Shown: piece by piece, positions 1-7,692 of the stretch
Layout of the letters: each line of letters starts with the position of its first letter
Position numbering within the stretch: the first letter of the stretch is position 1
Source: Sandaracinus amylolyticus
GTDB taxonomy: Bacteria; Myxococcota_A; Polyangia; Polyangiales; Sandaracinaceae
Length of the DNA stretch: 64,000 bases
Direction: 5' to 3'
Assembly: GCF_021631985.1 (NCBI RefSeq)
Contig: NZ_CP070225.1
Location: forward strand, 5,394,001 to 5,458,000
Program-made: the position numbers and the translations under genes
The notes under the pieces: generated by a model
Seen by the model: only the letters and a program-made list of their open reading frames with translations
Databases searched by the model: none
Told to the model about the DNA's origin: nothing

Positions 1-463
1 AGGCCTCGCCCAGCAGATCGCCGTGATAGCCGGTGACGACGTGCCAGAGGTCGTGGGTGTCGCGCAGGCGATCGCCGACGTAGAAGAGCTCGGCCTCGTC
101 GCCGCTCGCCGGCGCGGTGTCGGTGGAGCCTTCGATGCTCGCGGAGACGAGGCCGTCCGCGGTGATGCCCTCGGCGTCGAGGAACGCCAAGTAGGCGCGG
201 CCGAGGCTGCCCTCGGGCATCGCGGCGAGCGCGGCGCGATCGCGCAACGAGACCAGCAGATCGGGGCGCTCGCGGAGGATGCGACGGCCGTCGGCGCTGC
301 GGCGCATGCGATCGCGGGTGCGCTCGAGCTCGCGGAACGAGAGCGCCTCGATGATCGTGAAGACGTGCCGCGTGTCGTCGGGGTCGCGCAGCAGACGCCA
401 CATCGCTGGCGCGGCATCCCAGGGCCGCAGCGGCTTCTTGTGTGCGCTCGACGTGTCGTGCAT
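1..463 (-). CDS. Coq4-like ubiquinone biosynthesis protein (3' end cut by window edge)
   Basis: The visible N-terminal 154 residues start at an ATG and run off the left edge. Near the cut end is the motif HDLWHVVTGYHGDLLGE, which fits the HDxxH-x11-E metal-binding signature of the Coq4 family exactly. Coq4 proteins act in ubiquinone biosynthesis; in eukaryotes Coq4 is needed for the coenzyme Q complex. The upstream part (RDPDDTRHVFTIIEAL, RMRRSADGRRILRERP) also resembles the family. The start has a good ribosome site, AGGAG seven bases upstream. The gene is divergent from a TetR regulator, with repeats between them, so it is probably the regulator's target. The C-terminus cannot be judged. 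Confidence 0.75.
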   Translation of the reverse strand, partial: MHDTSSAHKKPLRPWDAAPAMWRLLRDPDDTRHVFTIIEALSFRELERTRDRMRRSADGRRILRERPDLLVSLRDRAALAAMPEGSLGRAYLAFLDAEGITADGLVSASIEGSTDTAPASGDEAELFYVGDRLRDTHDLWHVVTGYHGDLLGEA

Positions 464-483
464 CGTGGTGCTCCTCTCGCTGT

Positions 484-522
484 CGACAGGATTGTTGATA
501 GCTACCGACAGGATTGTCAACA
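484..522. promoter_or_regulatory. Divergent promoter and direct-repeat operator between coq4-like and tetR genes
   Basis: Two exact 12-base direct repeats, CGACAGGATTGT, lie at 484-495 and 506-517, 22 bases (two helical turns) apart. TGTTGA (493-498) and TCAACA (517-522) also form an inverted pair. On the minus strand TTGACA (520-515), an 18-base spacer and AACAAT (496-491) make a good promoter for the Coq4-like gene. The repeats cover it, so a repressor bound there would block transcription. Binding by the adjacent TetR protein is inference. Confidence 0.5.
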
Positions 523-1167
523 GTGACGAGCAGGGCGACCAAGAAGCGGACGAAGAAGGCGGAGAGCGTCGCGCCGCCGCGGGTGCGTCGCTCGGCGGAG
601 GACGCCCGGCGCGCGATCCTCGATGCGGCCGAGGTGCGCCTCGCGGAGCGCGGGCCCGACTCGATCCGTCTCCAGGACGTCGCGCGCGCGGTCGGGATGT
701 CGCACTCGACGGTGCTGCATCACTTCGGCAGCCGCGAGGCGCTGCTCGAGGCGGTCGTGCGCCGCGCGATGGAGCGCCTCACCGACGACATGCTCACGTC
801 GTTCGCGGCGGGCGAGGACGCGCGCGATCCCGCGGCGATGCTCGAGCGCGTGTTCGCGGCGTTCGGCGGCGGTCAGGCGCGCATGCTGAGCTGGCTGCGG
901 CTCACCGGGATCGACGTGAACGTCGACGAGCGCTACCTGCTCGACGTCGCGCGCGCCGCGCACGGGCTGCGCCCCGAGGGCACCGACGGGAAGAAGCCGC
1001 CCTTCGAGGACACGCTCTTCACGATGATGCTCGCGAGCCTCGCGGCGTACGCCGATGGCATCGCGGGCGAGCCGACGCGAAGGAGCGCGGGGCTGGGTGA
1101 CGATCCGGCGGCGGCCAAGCGCTTCCGCACCTGGCTCGCCCACCTGCTCTCCACCCACCTCGGCTGA
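523..1167 (+). CDS. TetR/AcrR family transcriptional regulator
   Basis: This is a 214-residue DNA-binding repressor type. The N-terminal helix-turn-helix is clear: RRAILDAAEVRLAERG, then LQDVARAVGMSHSTVLHHFG at roughly residues 40-70, ending in the typical FGSREALLEAV. The C-terminal ligand-binding half is unassigned. I chose the GTG at 523, which follows AGGA by nine bases. A TTG at 514 in the same frame would lie inside the repeat region and has no ribosome site. It is divergent from the Coq4-like gene and probably controls it and itself. The inducer is unknown. Confidence 0.85.
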   Translation: MTSRATKKRTKKAESVAPPRVRRSAEDARRAILDAAEVRLAERGPDSIRLQDVARAVGMSHSTVLHHFGSREALLEAVVRRAMERLTDDMLTSFAAGEDARDPAAMLERVFAAFGGGQARMLSWLRLTGIDVNVDERYLLDVARAAHGLRPEGTDGKKPPFEDTLFTMMLASLAAYADGIAGEPTRRSAGLGDDPAAAKRFRTWLAHLLSTHLG

Positions 1168-1198
1168 CGAGCTCGATCGTGCACGTGCACGTCGACGA

Positions 1199-3457
1199 TC
1201 ACCGCCGCCGTCGCACCACGAAGGCGAGCATCGCGATCACGCCGGCCCACGTCGCGGCGCGCCCATCACCGCGACCGGCCGCACGACACCCGCACCCACT
1301 CGACGTCGGCTCGACCTCGGTCGCGCCATCGACGCCGTTCGATCCATCCACACGCACGATCGCGCCGTCGATCGCGCCCGCGTCCTCACCCGGCGCGACG
1401 CCGCCGTCCATCTCGGGCTCGATCTCCACGCGCAGCCCGAGCTCGAGCTCGAGATCGAACGAGAGGTCGCTCGAGGTCGCGTTCGACTGCTTCACGACCG
1501 CCGCGATCCAGTTCTCGCCCACGACGAACGGATTGCCCGCGGCGAGATCGAGCGTCGAGTCGAGCGTCGCCTCGTCGCCCGCGCCGCTGGTCGCCCACGC
1601 CTCGTGCGCGAGATCGTCGACCAGCGCCGACGCGACCTGCGTGCCGTTCACGAAGATCGCGATGCCGTCGTCGTAGGTCGCGCGCACCCGCGCGAAGTCC
1701 ACCTCGCTCCCGAGCTCGATGCGGCGACGGAAGTACACGGTCGGGATGTTCGGCGTCGCGTCGCGCAGCTCCGTCGCTTCGTCACCGTCGCCGTAGCCGA
1801 GCTCGCCGCGACCTTCGGGCCACGTGCCGCCCGCGCCGGTCTGCCATCCATCGGCGTGCGCGGTGTCGTCGTCGGAGTACTGCCACACGTCGCCGAACGC
1901 GATCACGGTGTCGCGCGCCGACGCGGCGAGCACGAAGTCCTCGCTCTCGTCGACGTTCGTCGGGACGTCGCTCTCGCGGATGCGCACCCGCACGTGCTCG
2001 CTCTCGCGGCGCGGCGTGGTCCAGTCGTGCATGCCGTCGTTCTCGGTGCGCTCGGCGAGCGTCGTCCACGTCGCGCCGCCGTCGAGCGAGGCCTCGATCG
2101 TCACCGCTCCGACCTCACCCACGCTCGCCCACGCGATCGGCACCACGCCGCCCGCGAGGTAGCGCTCGCCGCCGCTCGGCCGCGCGAGGAAGAGCCCGTC
2201 GCGCTTCATCAGCGTGACGTGATCGGTCTCCGCGCCGTCGCCGCGGATGTTGCGCAGCGTGAGCTGCTCTCCGTCGACGTCGATGATGCAGCTGCCGTGC
2301 TCGGTCTCGCTGAAGAACATCACGGGATGCGCCGCGTCTCCGCCGACGCTCGCACCGCCGTGGCCCGCGACCACGTAGAGCGTGCCCTCGGTGCCGCTGC
2401 GATAGGGGCCGTCGCCGTCGAGCTGGCCGTCGCCGGTGTCGACGAGATGGCCGCCCGCGGTGGTCGGCGTGTCGAACGCGCCGCGCACCAGATAGCTGCG
2501 CTCGTAGATGTGCGAGTGTCCACCGAGCACGAGATCGACGCCGTGCGCCTCGAGGATCGGCAGCGCGTTCTGGCGCATGTCGATGTGCTGGCGCTCGGTG
2601 TCCGAGTCGTGCGTTCCGTCGGTGTACGGAGGGTGATGGAAGTACGCGATCACCCACGTCGCGTCGGTCGCCGCGAGGTCCTCGTCGAGCCAGCGCAGCA
2701 TCGCGCCCGTGGTGCCGCGCGGGCTCTCGTGCGAGTCGAGCACGACGAAGTGAACGTTGGCCCAGTCGAACGCGTAGTAGGCCTCGGTGCCGCTCGGCAG
2801 ACCGCCCGCGCTGCCGTCGGTCGGCAGCGTGTACGCGTCGTAATAAGGGCCGCTCTGCGTCGCGGAGTCGGAGCTCGATCCCTCGTGGTTGCCCATCGTC
2901 GGCCAGCACGGCGTCTGGCGCAGGATGTCCGAGTACATCGCGAAGAAGCGCGAGTCGAACTCGCCCGTCGTGCCCGAGTTGTAGGCCATGTCCCCCATGT
3001 GCAGGAACAGGTCGGGACGACGACCGCTCGTCGCGCCGAGCATCGCGTCGCGCACCGCGCGCTGGTTGCCGTCGCCGGTGCCCGAGTCGCCGACCACCCA
3101 CATGCGGAACGGGCGCGCGGTGCCGCGGCGGGGCGCGGTGCGGAACGTGTCGCGCGCGTCGCCGGCGCTCGCGGGCGGGCACGTGCTCTGCGCGGTCGCG
3201 TAGTAGTACTGCGTGTCGGGCGTCAGGCCGGTGATGCGCACCGTGTGATCGGTCGCCGAGCCGCTGCCCGCGCGATTCGTGAGCGCGCTCGGCGACGTGC
3301 CCCAGCACACCGTCGAGGTCTGCGCGCTCGTGCTGCGCCACCGAACGACGATCGACGTCTCGGTCGGGCTCTGCAGGTACGGCGCGCGCTGCGCGTGCGC
3401 GGTGGACACGATCCCCAGCGTGATCGCGATCGCGAGGATCGAAGCGCGTGGGCTCAT
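1199..3457 (-). CDS. Secreted purple-acid-phosphatase-like metallophosphoesterase with MYXO-CTERM tail
   Basis: The 752-residue protein begins with a signal peptide (ILAIAITLGIVSTAHA), then a fibronectin-like purple acid phosphatase N-domain (RAPYLQSPTETSIVVRW). The calcineurin-type phosphoesterase domain has all its metal motifs: GDSGTGD, HMGDMAY, MGNHE, YFHHPPY and GGHSHIYERS. Two beta-rich domains follow (around residues 420-660). The C-terminus is a MYXO-CTERM signal: SSGCGCRAAG, a hydrophobic helix and RRRR, which in myxobacteria directs myxosortase processing and surface anchoring. It likely hydrolyses phosphate esters outside the cell. It overlaps the upstream TPR gene by four bases (ATGA), so the two are probably translated together. 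Confidence 0.9.
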   Translation of the reverse strand: MSPRASILAIAITLGIVSTAHAQRAPYLQSPTETSIVVRWRSTSAQTSTVCWGTSPSALTNRAGSGSATDHTVRITGLTPDTQYYYATAQSTCPPASAGDARDTFRTAPRRGTARPFRMWVVGDSGTGDGNQRAVRDAMLGATSGRRPDLFLHMGDMAYNSGTTGEFDSRFFAMYSDILRQTPCWPTMGNHEGSSSDSATQSGPYYDAYTLPTDGSAGGLPSGTEAYYAFDWANVHFVVLDSHESPRGTTGAMLRWLDEDLAATDATWVIAYFHHPPYTDGTHDSDTERQHIDMRQNALPILEAHGVDLVLGGHSHIYERSYLVRGAFDTPTTAGGHLVDTGDGQLDGDGPYRSGTEGTLYVVAGHGGASVGGDAAHPVMFFSETEHGSCIIDVDGEQLTLRNIRGDGAETDHVTLMKRDGLFLARPSGGERYLAGGVVPIAWASVGEVGAVTIEASLDGGATWTTLAERTENDGMHDWTTPRRESEHVRVRIRESDVPTNVDESEDFVLAASARDTVIAFGDVWQYSDDDTAHADGWQTGAGGTWPEGRGELGYGDGDEATELRDATPNIPTVYFRRRIELGSEVDFARVRATYDDGIAIFVNGTQVASALVDDLAHEAWATSGAGDEATLDSTLDLAAGNPFVVGENWIAAVVKQSNATSSDLSFDLELELGLRVEIEPEMDGGVAPGEDAGAIDGAIVRVDGSNGVDGATEVEPTSSGCGCRAAGRGDGRAATWAGVIAMLAFVVRRRR

Positions 3458-4470
3458 CGCGCACCTCCGTCGATCGCCCGGCGCGCGCGGAGCTCGAGAT
3501 CGATCGCGTCGCCGAGCCGCGGTGCGAGCGAGCGAGCGCGGGTCGCCGCGGCGAGCGCGTCGTCCGCACGTCCGAGCGCGAGCAGCGCCTCGCCGCGCTC
3601 CACGTGGAGCGCGGCCGTGGGCCGTCTCACCAGGCGTCGCTCGATCTCGGTGAGCGCCTCGTCGCGTGCCGCGCGCGCCTCGCGCTGACGAGCGAGCGCG
3701 TCGAGCGCACGTGCCCGCAGCAGCAGCCATCGTGCGCGCGCCGGCGCCCGCGCGAGGCCCTCGTCGACGTGCACGAGCGCGCGGTCGGCGCGACCGATGC
3801 GAAGATCGAGCTCGATGCTCTCGACCCGCAGCACCGCGGCGTCGGTCACGCGCAGGCCCTCGTCGTAGCCGCGCGCCGCGTCCTCGATGCGCCCGAGCTG
3901 CTCGAGCAGACGGCCGCGCTCGAGGTAGAGCTCGACCTCCTCGCGCAGCGCGAGCGCCGCGTCGTAGTCGGCGACCGCATCGTCGAGGCGCTCCATGCGC
4001 ACCAGGATCCGCGCGCGCAGCGCGAGCAGCTCGGGGCCCGGCCCGGGCGCGCGCTCGACGTACGCGTCGAGCTCGGCGAGCGCCTCCTCGTGGCGCCCCA
4101 TCGCGTGCAGCACGACCGCGCGCTGTGCGTGCACGCGTGGCTCGTCGGGCGCGAGCGCCGCGGCGACGCGAAGGTCCGCGAGCGCGCCCTCCGGGTTCCC
4201 CTCGCGGCGGTAGAGCTCGCTGCGCTCGATGAGCGCGGCGACGTCGCTCGGGTGCGATCGCAGGTACGCGCTGAGCGCTCGCACGTCGTCGCGCACCGGT
4301 GGATCGGCGAGCGCGATCGTGGACGACAGACAGCTCAGCGCGCACACGATCGCGAGGAGGGTTCTCGACAGGAGTGCTCGGCCACGGCGAGCGCGCACGG
4401 AAGCGCGCGGAGCGCGCGGACGGGAGCGCTCGCCGTGGACGAGCCGATGAACTCGCTGGGTGTTCGGCAC
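3454..4470 (-). CDS. TPR-repeat protein with signal peptide, coupled to phosphatase
   Basis: The 338-residue reading frame is mostly tandem tetratricopeptide helices, for example AALIERSELYRREGNPEGALADLRVAAALAPDEP split across two lines of the repeat, and further repeats to the C-terminus. A hydrophobic export signal, LLAIVCALSCLSSTIALA, starts near residue 34. The long Arg-rich leader before it makes me suspect the true start is the GTG at 4398, which would give 314 residues and put the signal at the N-terminus. TPR proteins mediate protein-protein contact. The stop overlaps the phosphatase start, which suggests a partner role in the envelope. The substrate is unknown. Confidence 0.75.
   Translation of the reverse strand: MPNTQRVHRLVHGERSRPRAPRASVRARRGRALLSRTLLAIVCALSCLSSTIALADPPVRDDVRALSAYLRSHPSDVAALIERSELYRREGNPEGALADLRVAAALAPDEPRVHAQRAVVLHAMGRHEEALAELDAYVERAPGPGPELLALRARILVRMERLDDAVADYDAALALREEVELYLERGRLLEQLGRIEDAARGYDEGLRVTDAAVLRVESIELDLRIGRADRALVHVDEGLARAPARARWLLLRARALDALARQREARAARDEALTEIERRLVRRPTAALHVERGEALLALGRADDALAAATRARSLAPRLGDAIDLELRARRAIDGGAR
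4382..4438. repeat. 57-base inverted repeat at the 5' end of the TPR gene
   Basis: CCACGGCGAGCGC (4382-4394) and GCGCTCGCCGTGG (4426-4438) are perfect 13-base inverted arms around a 31-base centre. The element overlaps the alternative GTG start at 4398. The centre contains ACGGAAGCGCGCG, which recurs at 16412-16424. It may be a dispersed palindromic repeat or a hairpin that masks translation. Confidence 0.6.
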
Positions 4471-4536
4471 GGCCGATCACCCTACTCCGGTGCGCGTGAC
4501 GGGGGAACGGCAGCCACGTTTCATTCGTCGCGCAGA

Positions 4537-5136
4537 TCACAGATCGCGGAGGAGCTCCTCCTTCTTCCGCTGGAACTCCGCCTCGTCGATCAGCCCTGCG
4601 GCGCGCGCGTCGACGAGCTGGCGCAGCTTGTCGCGCAGGCTCGCGCTCGTGCTCTCGCCGCGCTCCTTCTCCGCCTTCTTCTCGCGGTAGCAGCGCTCGA
4701 AGAGCTCGCGCATCCCCTCGGGTCCGACGCCGCGGCCGGTGCGGAAGTAGTGATCGGCGACCTCGCCGATCGACCACGTCGTCGCGTACGCCATCGGCAC
4801 CGCGACCGCCCAGCCCACGAACGGCACGAGCCGCACCGCGCTCAGCACCGCGGCGCGCGCGAGCAGGCTCGCGCCGAGCGAGCTCAGCATCTCGAGCACC
4901 GCCTTCGCGTCGAGGCGGTAGCCGTGGATCGCGCCGATCGCGCGCACCATGCCGACGTGGATCGGCGCGAGGATCGCGAGGTCGACCAGCGGGATCGGCT
5001 GCACCGCGAGCGCGGCCGACGCGACGCTCGCGACGGTGATCACGTCGCGCACCGCGGCGCGCTCGTCCTCGTCGGTCGCGCCCTCCCACTCACCGGCGAG
5101 GACGCGATCGAAGGTGCTCGACGCGCCCCCGCTCAC
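4537..5136 (-). CDS. DUF697-like membrane protein with SHOCT-like C-terminus
   Basis: The 199-residue protein has the DUF697 pattern: AVQPIPLVDLAILAPIHVGMV, then AIGAIHGYRLD, then GASLLARAAVLSAVRLVPFVGW and AYATTWSIGEVADHYF, which together form a pair of hydrophobic hairpins. The last 30 residues (LRQLVDARAAGLIDEAEFQRKK) match a SHOCT-type short C-terminal helix pair. DUF697 domains are often found with GTPases such as YcjX/YcjF, but none is next to this one. The GTG start at 5136 overlaps the upstream stop by four bases (GTGA), so it is co-translated with the YiaA/B-like protein. Function unknown. Confidence 0.8.
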   Translation of the reverse strand: MSGGASSTFDRVLAGEWEGATDEDERAAVRDVITVASVASAALAVQPIPLVDLAILAPIHVGMVRAIGAIHGYRLDAKAVLEMLSSLGASLLARAAVLSAVRLVPFVGWAVAVPMAYATTWSIGEVADHYFRTGRGVGPEGMRELFERCYREKKAEKERGESTSASLRDKLRQLVDARAAGLIDEAEFQRKKEELLRDL

Positions 5137-5459
5137 GACGCACCTCGCGCGACGCCGTGGCCCTGGTTGCTCGTCTGCGCGCGCCCGTCGCTCAGCTCGT
5201 ACTCGCGCAGGATGCGCTCCGCCTTCGCCTCGCTGATGCGGCTGAGGAAGCGCTGCGCCTCGTGCTCGTCGCGGATCGTCTTGCTCAGCGTGAACGAGGA
5301 GCCGGTGGTGAAGAGCACGCCCATCGCGAGATAGCCCTTCATCCACGGATCGATCGGCAGGTACGCGATGCCGATCAGCGTCGTGCCGAACGCGAGCACG
5401 AACGAGGCCCAGACCTGGAAGCGCCAAGCAGCGGTGTCGCGGGGAACGTCGTGGGTCAT
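5133..5459 (-). CDS. YiaA/YiaB-type two-helix inner membrane protein
   Basis: The 108-residue protein has two membrane helices (VWASFVLAFGTTLIGIAYL and MKGYLAMGVLFTTGSSFTL) followed by SKTIRDEHEAQRFLSRISEAK, the usual layout of the YiaA/YiaB family. I placed the start at ATG 5459 (MTHDVPRD); longer upstream reading has no membrane-protein character. An AAGGAG lies further upstream. It is the first gene of a two-gene operon with the DUF697 protein. The family has no established biochemical function. Confidence 0.8.
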   Translation of the reverse strand: MTHDVPRDTAAWRFQVWASFVLAFGTTLIGIAYLPIDPWMKGYLAMGVLFTTGSSFTLSKTIRDEHEAQRFLSRISEAKAERILREYELSDGRAQTSNQGHGVARGAS

Positions 5460-5561
5460 CTCTCGAGGTCTCCTTCCCTCGAGCCGAGCCCTCAGCAGCC
5501 GACGTGCCGCGCACGGAATGCACGACGAACTCGCAACCATCACAATTCCATGACGATCCGC

Positions 5562-5592
5562 GCGTACATCCATTGCACCCATGCGTACATCC
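5562..5592 (+). promoter_or_regulatory. Direct repeat flanking a possible promoter of the sigma54 activator gene
   Basis: GCGTACATCC occurs at 5562-5571 and 5583-5592, 21 bases apart, so both face the same side of the helix. A weak -35 (TTGCAC, 5573-5578) and -10 (TACACG, 5597-5602) with an 18-base spacer interleave with them. Transcription would then begin near the ATG at 5609. A regulator binding these repeats is inference. Confidence 0.35.
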
Positions 5593-5608
5593 CGTGTACA
5601 CGGCCCGG

Positions 5609-7090
5609 ATGGCACGTCCTCTCGAACGGCTCGCCGCGCGCGACCGGGACTTCCTCGCGAGCGTCGCCGCCGCCATCGCGGCGAACCCCTTCGGCGAGGA
5701 GCGCCTCGAGATCGATCGCACCGTGGTCGGCGCGGACGCGGGCGTACCGCGCGCCGAAGTGCTCGGCCGCATGCTCGCGAAGCTCGATGCCCGGCTCGAA
5801 GGAATCGCGCGCGGACGACCGCTCGATCTGCGTCGCTTCGCCGGCGAGGATCGCGACCTCGTCGAGGCGGGGCTGCTCTTCGCGGTGTTCCATCGCATCG
5901 CCGATGCGCTCGACGAGCGCATCCGGCGCGAGGTCGCGGGCGAGCGCGGCACGGTCGGCTTCGCGCGCGAGGCGCTCTCCGAGCTCGCGTCGCGCGGCAT
6001 CGACGAGCCGCAGGCGCTGCACTACCTCGCGATCTTCTGGCAGATGCGGCGCGCGTTCTTCTTCGTCGAGACGTCGCTGCCCGGCACGAGCCCCTCGATG
6101 TGGCGGCTGCGCCAGTCGCTGTGGAACGACCTGTTCACCGCCGATCTCCGCCTCTACGCGCGCTTGTTGTGGCGACGCATGGAGGACTTCTCCACGTTCC
6201 TCGCGGGCGAGACCGGCACCGGCAAGGGCACCGCGGCCGCGGCGATCGGGCGCTCGGGGTTCATCCCCTACGACGCCAAGCGCGAGCGCTTCGCGTCGTC
6301 GTTCGTCGATGCGTTCCTCGCGATCAACCTCGCGGAGTTCCCCGAGACGTTGGTCGAGAGCGAGCTCTTCGGGCACGAGAAGGGCGCGTTCACCGGCGCG
6401 GTCGCGGAGCACGCGGGCGTGTTCGCGCGCGCGAAGGCGCACGGCGCGATCTTCCTCGACGAGATCGGCGAGGTCTCGCAGGCGGTGCAGGTGAAGCTGC
6501 TCCACGTGCTGCAGGAGCGGACGTTCCGACCGGTGGGCTCGCACGCGCCGCGTCGCTTCGAGGGCCGGGTGATCGCGGCGACCAACCGCACGATCGCGAC
6601 GCTGCGACGCGAGGGCACGTTCCGCGACGACCTCTGGTACCGCCTCTCCGCCGACGTGATCGAGATGCCCACGCTGCGGCAGCGCCTCGACGAAGATCCC
6701 GGCGAGCTCGACGTGCTCATCGCGGCGATCCTCGAGCAGATGCTCGGCGAGCAGCCGCGTGATCTGATCGCGCTGGTGCGCGAGGCGATCGCGCGCGACG
6801 TGGGCGAGTCGTATCGCTGGCCGGGCAACGTTCGCGAGCTCGCGCAGTGCGTGCGGCGCGTGCTGCTCACGCGGCGCTACGTGCCCGAGCTCGCGCAGAG
6901 CGCGGTCGCGGAGGACGCCGAGGACGCCCTGCTCGCGGCATCGGGAGGAGGCGCGTGGAAGGCCGAGGAGCTGATCGCGCGCTACTGCGCGGCGCTCTAC
7001 GCGCGGCTCGGTACCTACGAGGCGGTCGCCGAGCGCGTCGGGCTCGATCGACGCACCGTGAAGCGCCACGTCCTCGCGGCGCAGCGCTGA
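5609..7090 (+). CDS. Sigma54-dependent transcriptional activator (orphan enhancer-binding protein)
   Basis: The 493-residue protein carries a sigma54-interaction AAA+ domain: Walker A GETGTGKGT (about 200-208), GHEKGAFTGA at about 255-264 (the sigma54 contact loop), Walker B AIFLDEIGE (about 280-288), and WYRLSADVIEMPTLRQR. The C-terminal helix-turn-helix is GTYEAVAERVGLDRRTVKRHV. The first 190 residues are not a receiver, GAF, PAS or FHA domain that I recognise, so the input signal is unknown. I chose ATG 5609; no Shine-Dalgarno sequence precedes it, in line with a leaderless transcript. A candidate sigma54 promoter exists in this window at 55.3 kb, but nothing links the two. Confidence 0.92.
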   Translation: MARPLERLAARDRDFLASVAAAIAANPFGEERLEIDRTVVGADAGVPRAEVLGRMLAKLDARLEGIARGRPLDLRRFAGEDRDLVEAGLLFAVFHRIADALDERIRREVAGERGTVGFAREALSELASRGIDEPQALHYLAIFWQMRRAFFFVETSLPGTSPSMWRLRQSLWNDLFTADLRLYARLLWRRMEDFSTFLAGETGTGKGTAAAAIGRSGFIPYDAKRERFASSFVDAFLAINLAEFPETLVESELFGHEKGAFTGAVAEHAGVFARAKAHGAIFLDEIGEVSQAVQVKLLHVLQERTFRPVGSHAPRRFEGRVIAATNRTIATLRREGTFRDDLWYRLSADVIEMPTLRQRLDEDPGELDVLIAAILEQMLGEQPRDLIALVREAIARDVGESYRWPGNVRELAQCVRRVLLTRRYVPELAQSAVAEDAEDALLAASGGGAWKAEELIARYCAALYARLGTYEAVAERVGLDRRTVKRHVLAAQR

Positions 7091-7094
7091 ACGA

Positions 7095-7670
7095 TCACGC
7101 CTTCTTCAGGAACTGCGTCTTCAGGACGATGGCGACGCCGTTGACCTTGCCCTCGACGTGCGCGGGGTCGTCGGTCAGGCGGATGTTCTTCACGAGCGTG
7201 CCGCGCTTCGCGACGAACCCGGCGCCCTTCACGTCGAGATCCTTGATCAGCGTGACCGAGTCGCCGGTCGCGAGGGGCGCGCCGTGGCTGTCGAGCGTCG
7301 GTGCGTCGACGTCGGGCTCGGCCTCGGCGGGCACGTCGTCGGCCCACGCCTGAACCTCGTCGGGCACCCAGATCTGCGCGCGGAGCTCGGCTGCCCACGA
7401 CGCGTCCCCGAGGCGCGCGAGCAGCCGCAGACCGACGACCTGCACCACGGGCACCTCGCTCCAGATCGACTCCTTCAAGCAGAACCAGTGCGTCGGATCG
7501 AGCGCGGCATCGCCCGCGAGCTGCGCCGCGCACGTGCCGCACACCAGCACGCTCGTGTCGGGCGCGGCGCTCCGCGGAGGCACGACGTACACGCGCAGCG
7601 CCTCGGTCGCGCCACACAGCTCGCAGCGCCCGCCGGCTCGCGCTCCGAGCGCTCGATCCAGATCCGTCAT
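7095..7670 (-). CDS. PhnA/YjdM-like zinc-ribbon protein
   Basis: The 191-residue protein begins with a zinc ribbon (CELCGATEALRVYVVPPRS, then LVCGTCAAQL), a middle segment, and ends with the PhnA core DSHGAPLATGDSVTLIKDLDVKG and RGTLVKNIRLTDDPAHVEGKV. PhnA/YjdM proteins were named from an alkylphosphonate operon, but their biochemical role is not settled. It converges with the sigma54 activator, the two stops lying four bases apart. The start codon lies just beyond the stop of the broken transporter gene, so the two may share a transcript. Confidence 0.85.
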   Translation of the reverse strand: MTDLDRALGARAGGRCELCGATEALRVYVVPPRSAAPDTSVLVCGTCAAQLAGDAALDPTHWFCLKESIWSEVPVVQVVGLRLLARLGDASWAAELRAQIWVPDEVQAWADDVPAEAEPDVDAPTLDSHGAPLATGDSVTLIKDLDVKGAGFVAKRGTLVKNIRLTDDPAHVEGKVNGVAIVLKTQFLKKA

Positions 7671-7692
7671 GCGGCGCCTTCTAGCACGCGCA

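Noticed and set aside
1055-3688. Plus-strand open frame of 877 codons opposite the phosphatase
   Set aside because: Arg/Val-rich shadow frame. The minus strand has a signal peptide, phosphoesterase motifs and a sorting tail.
5610-5629. TGGCACG near the sigma54 activator start as a sigma54 promoter
   Set aside because: The matching TTGC half is missing at the required spacing, and the site overlaps the start codon.
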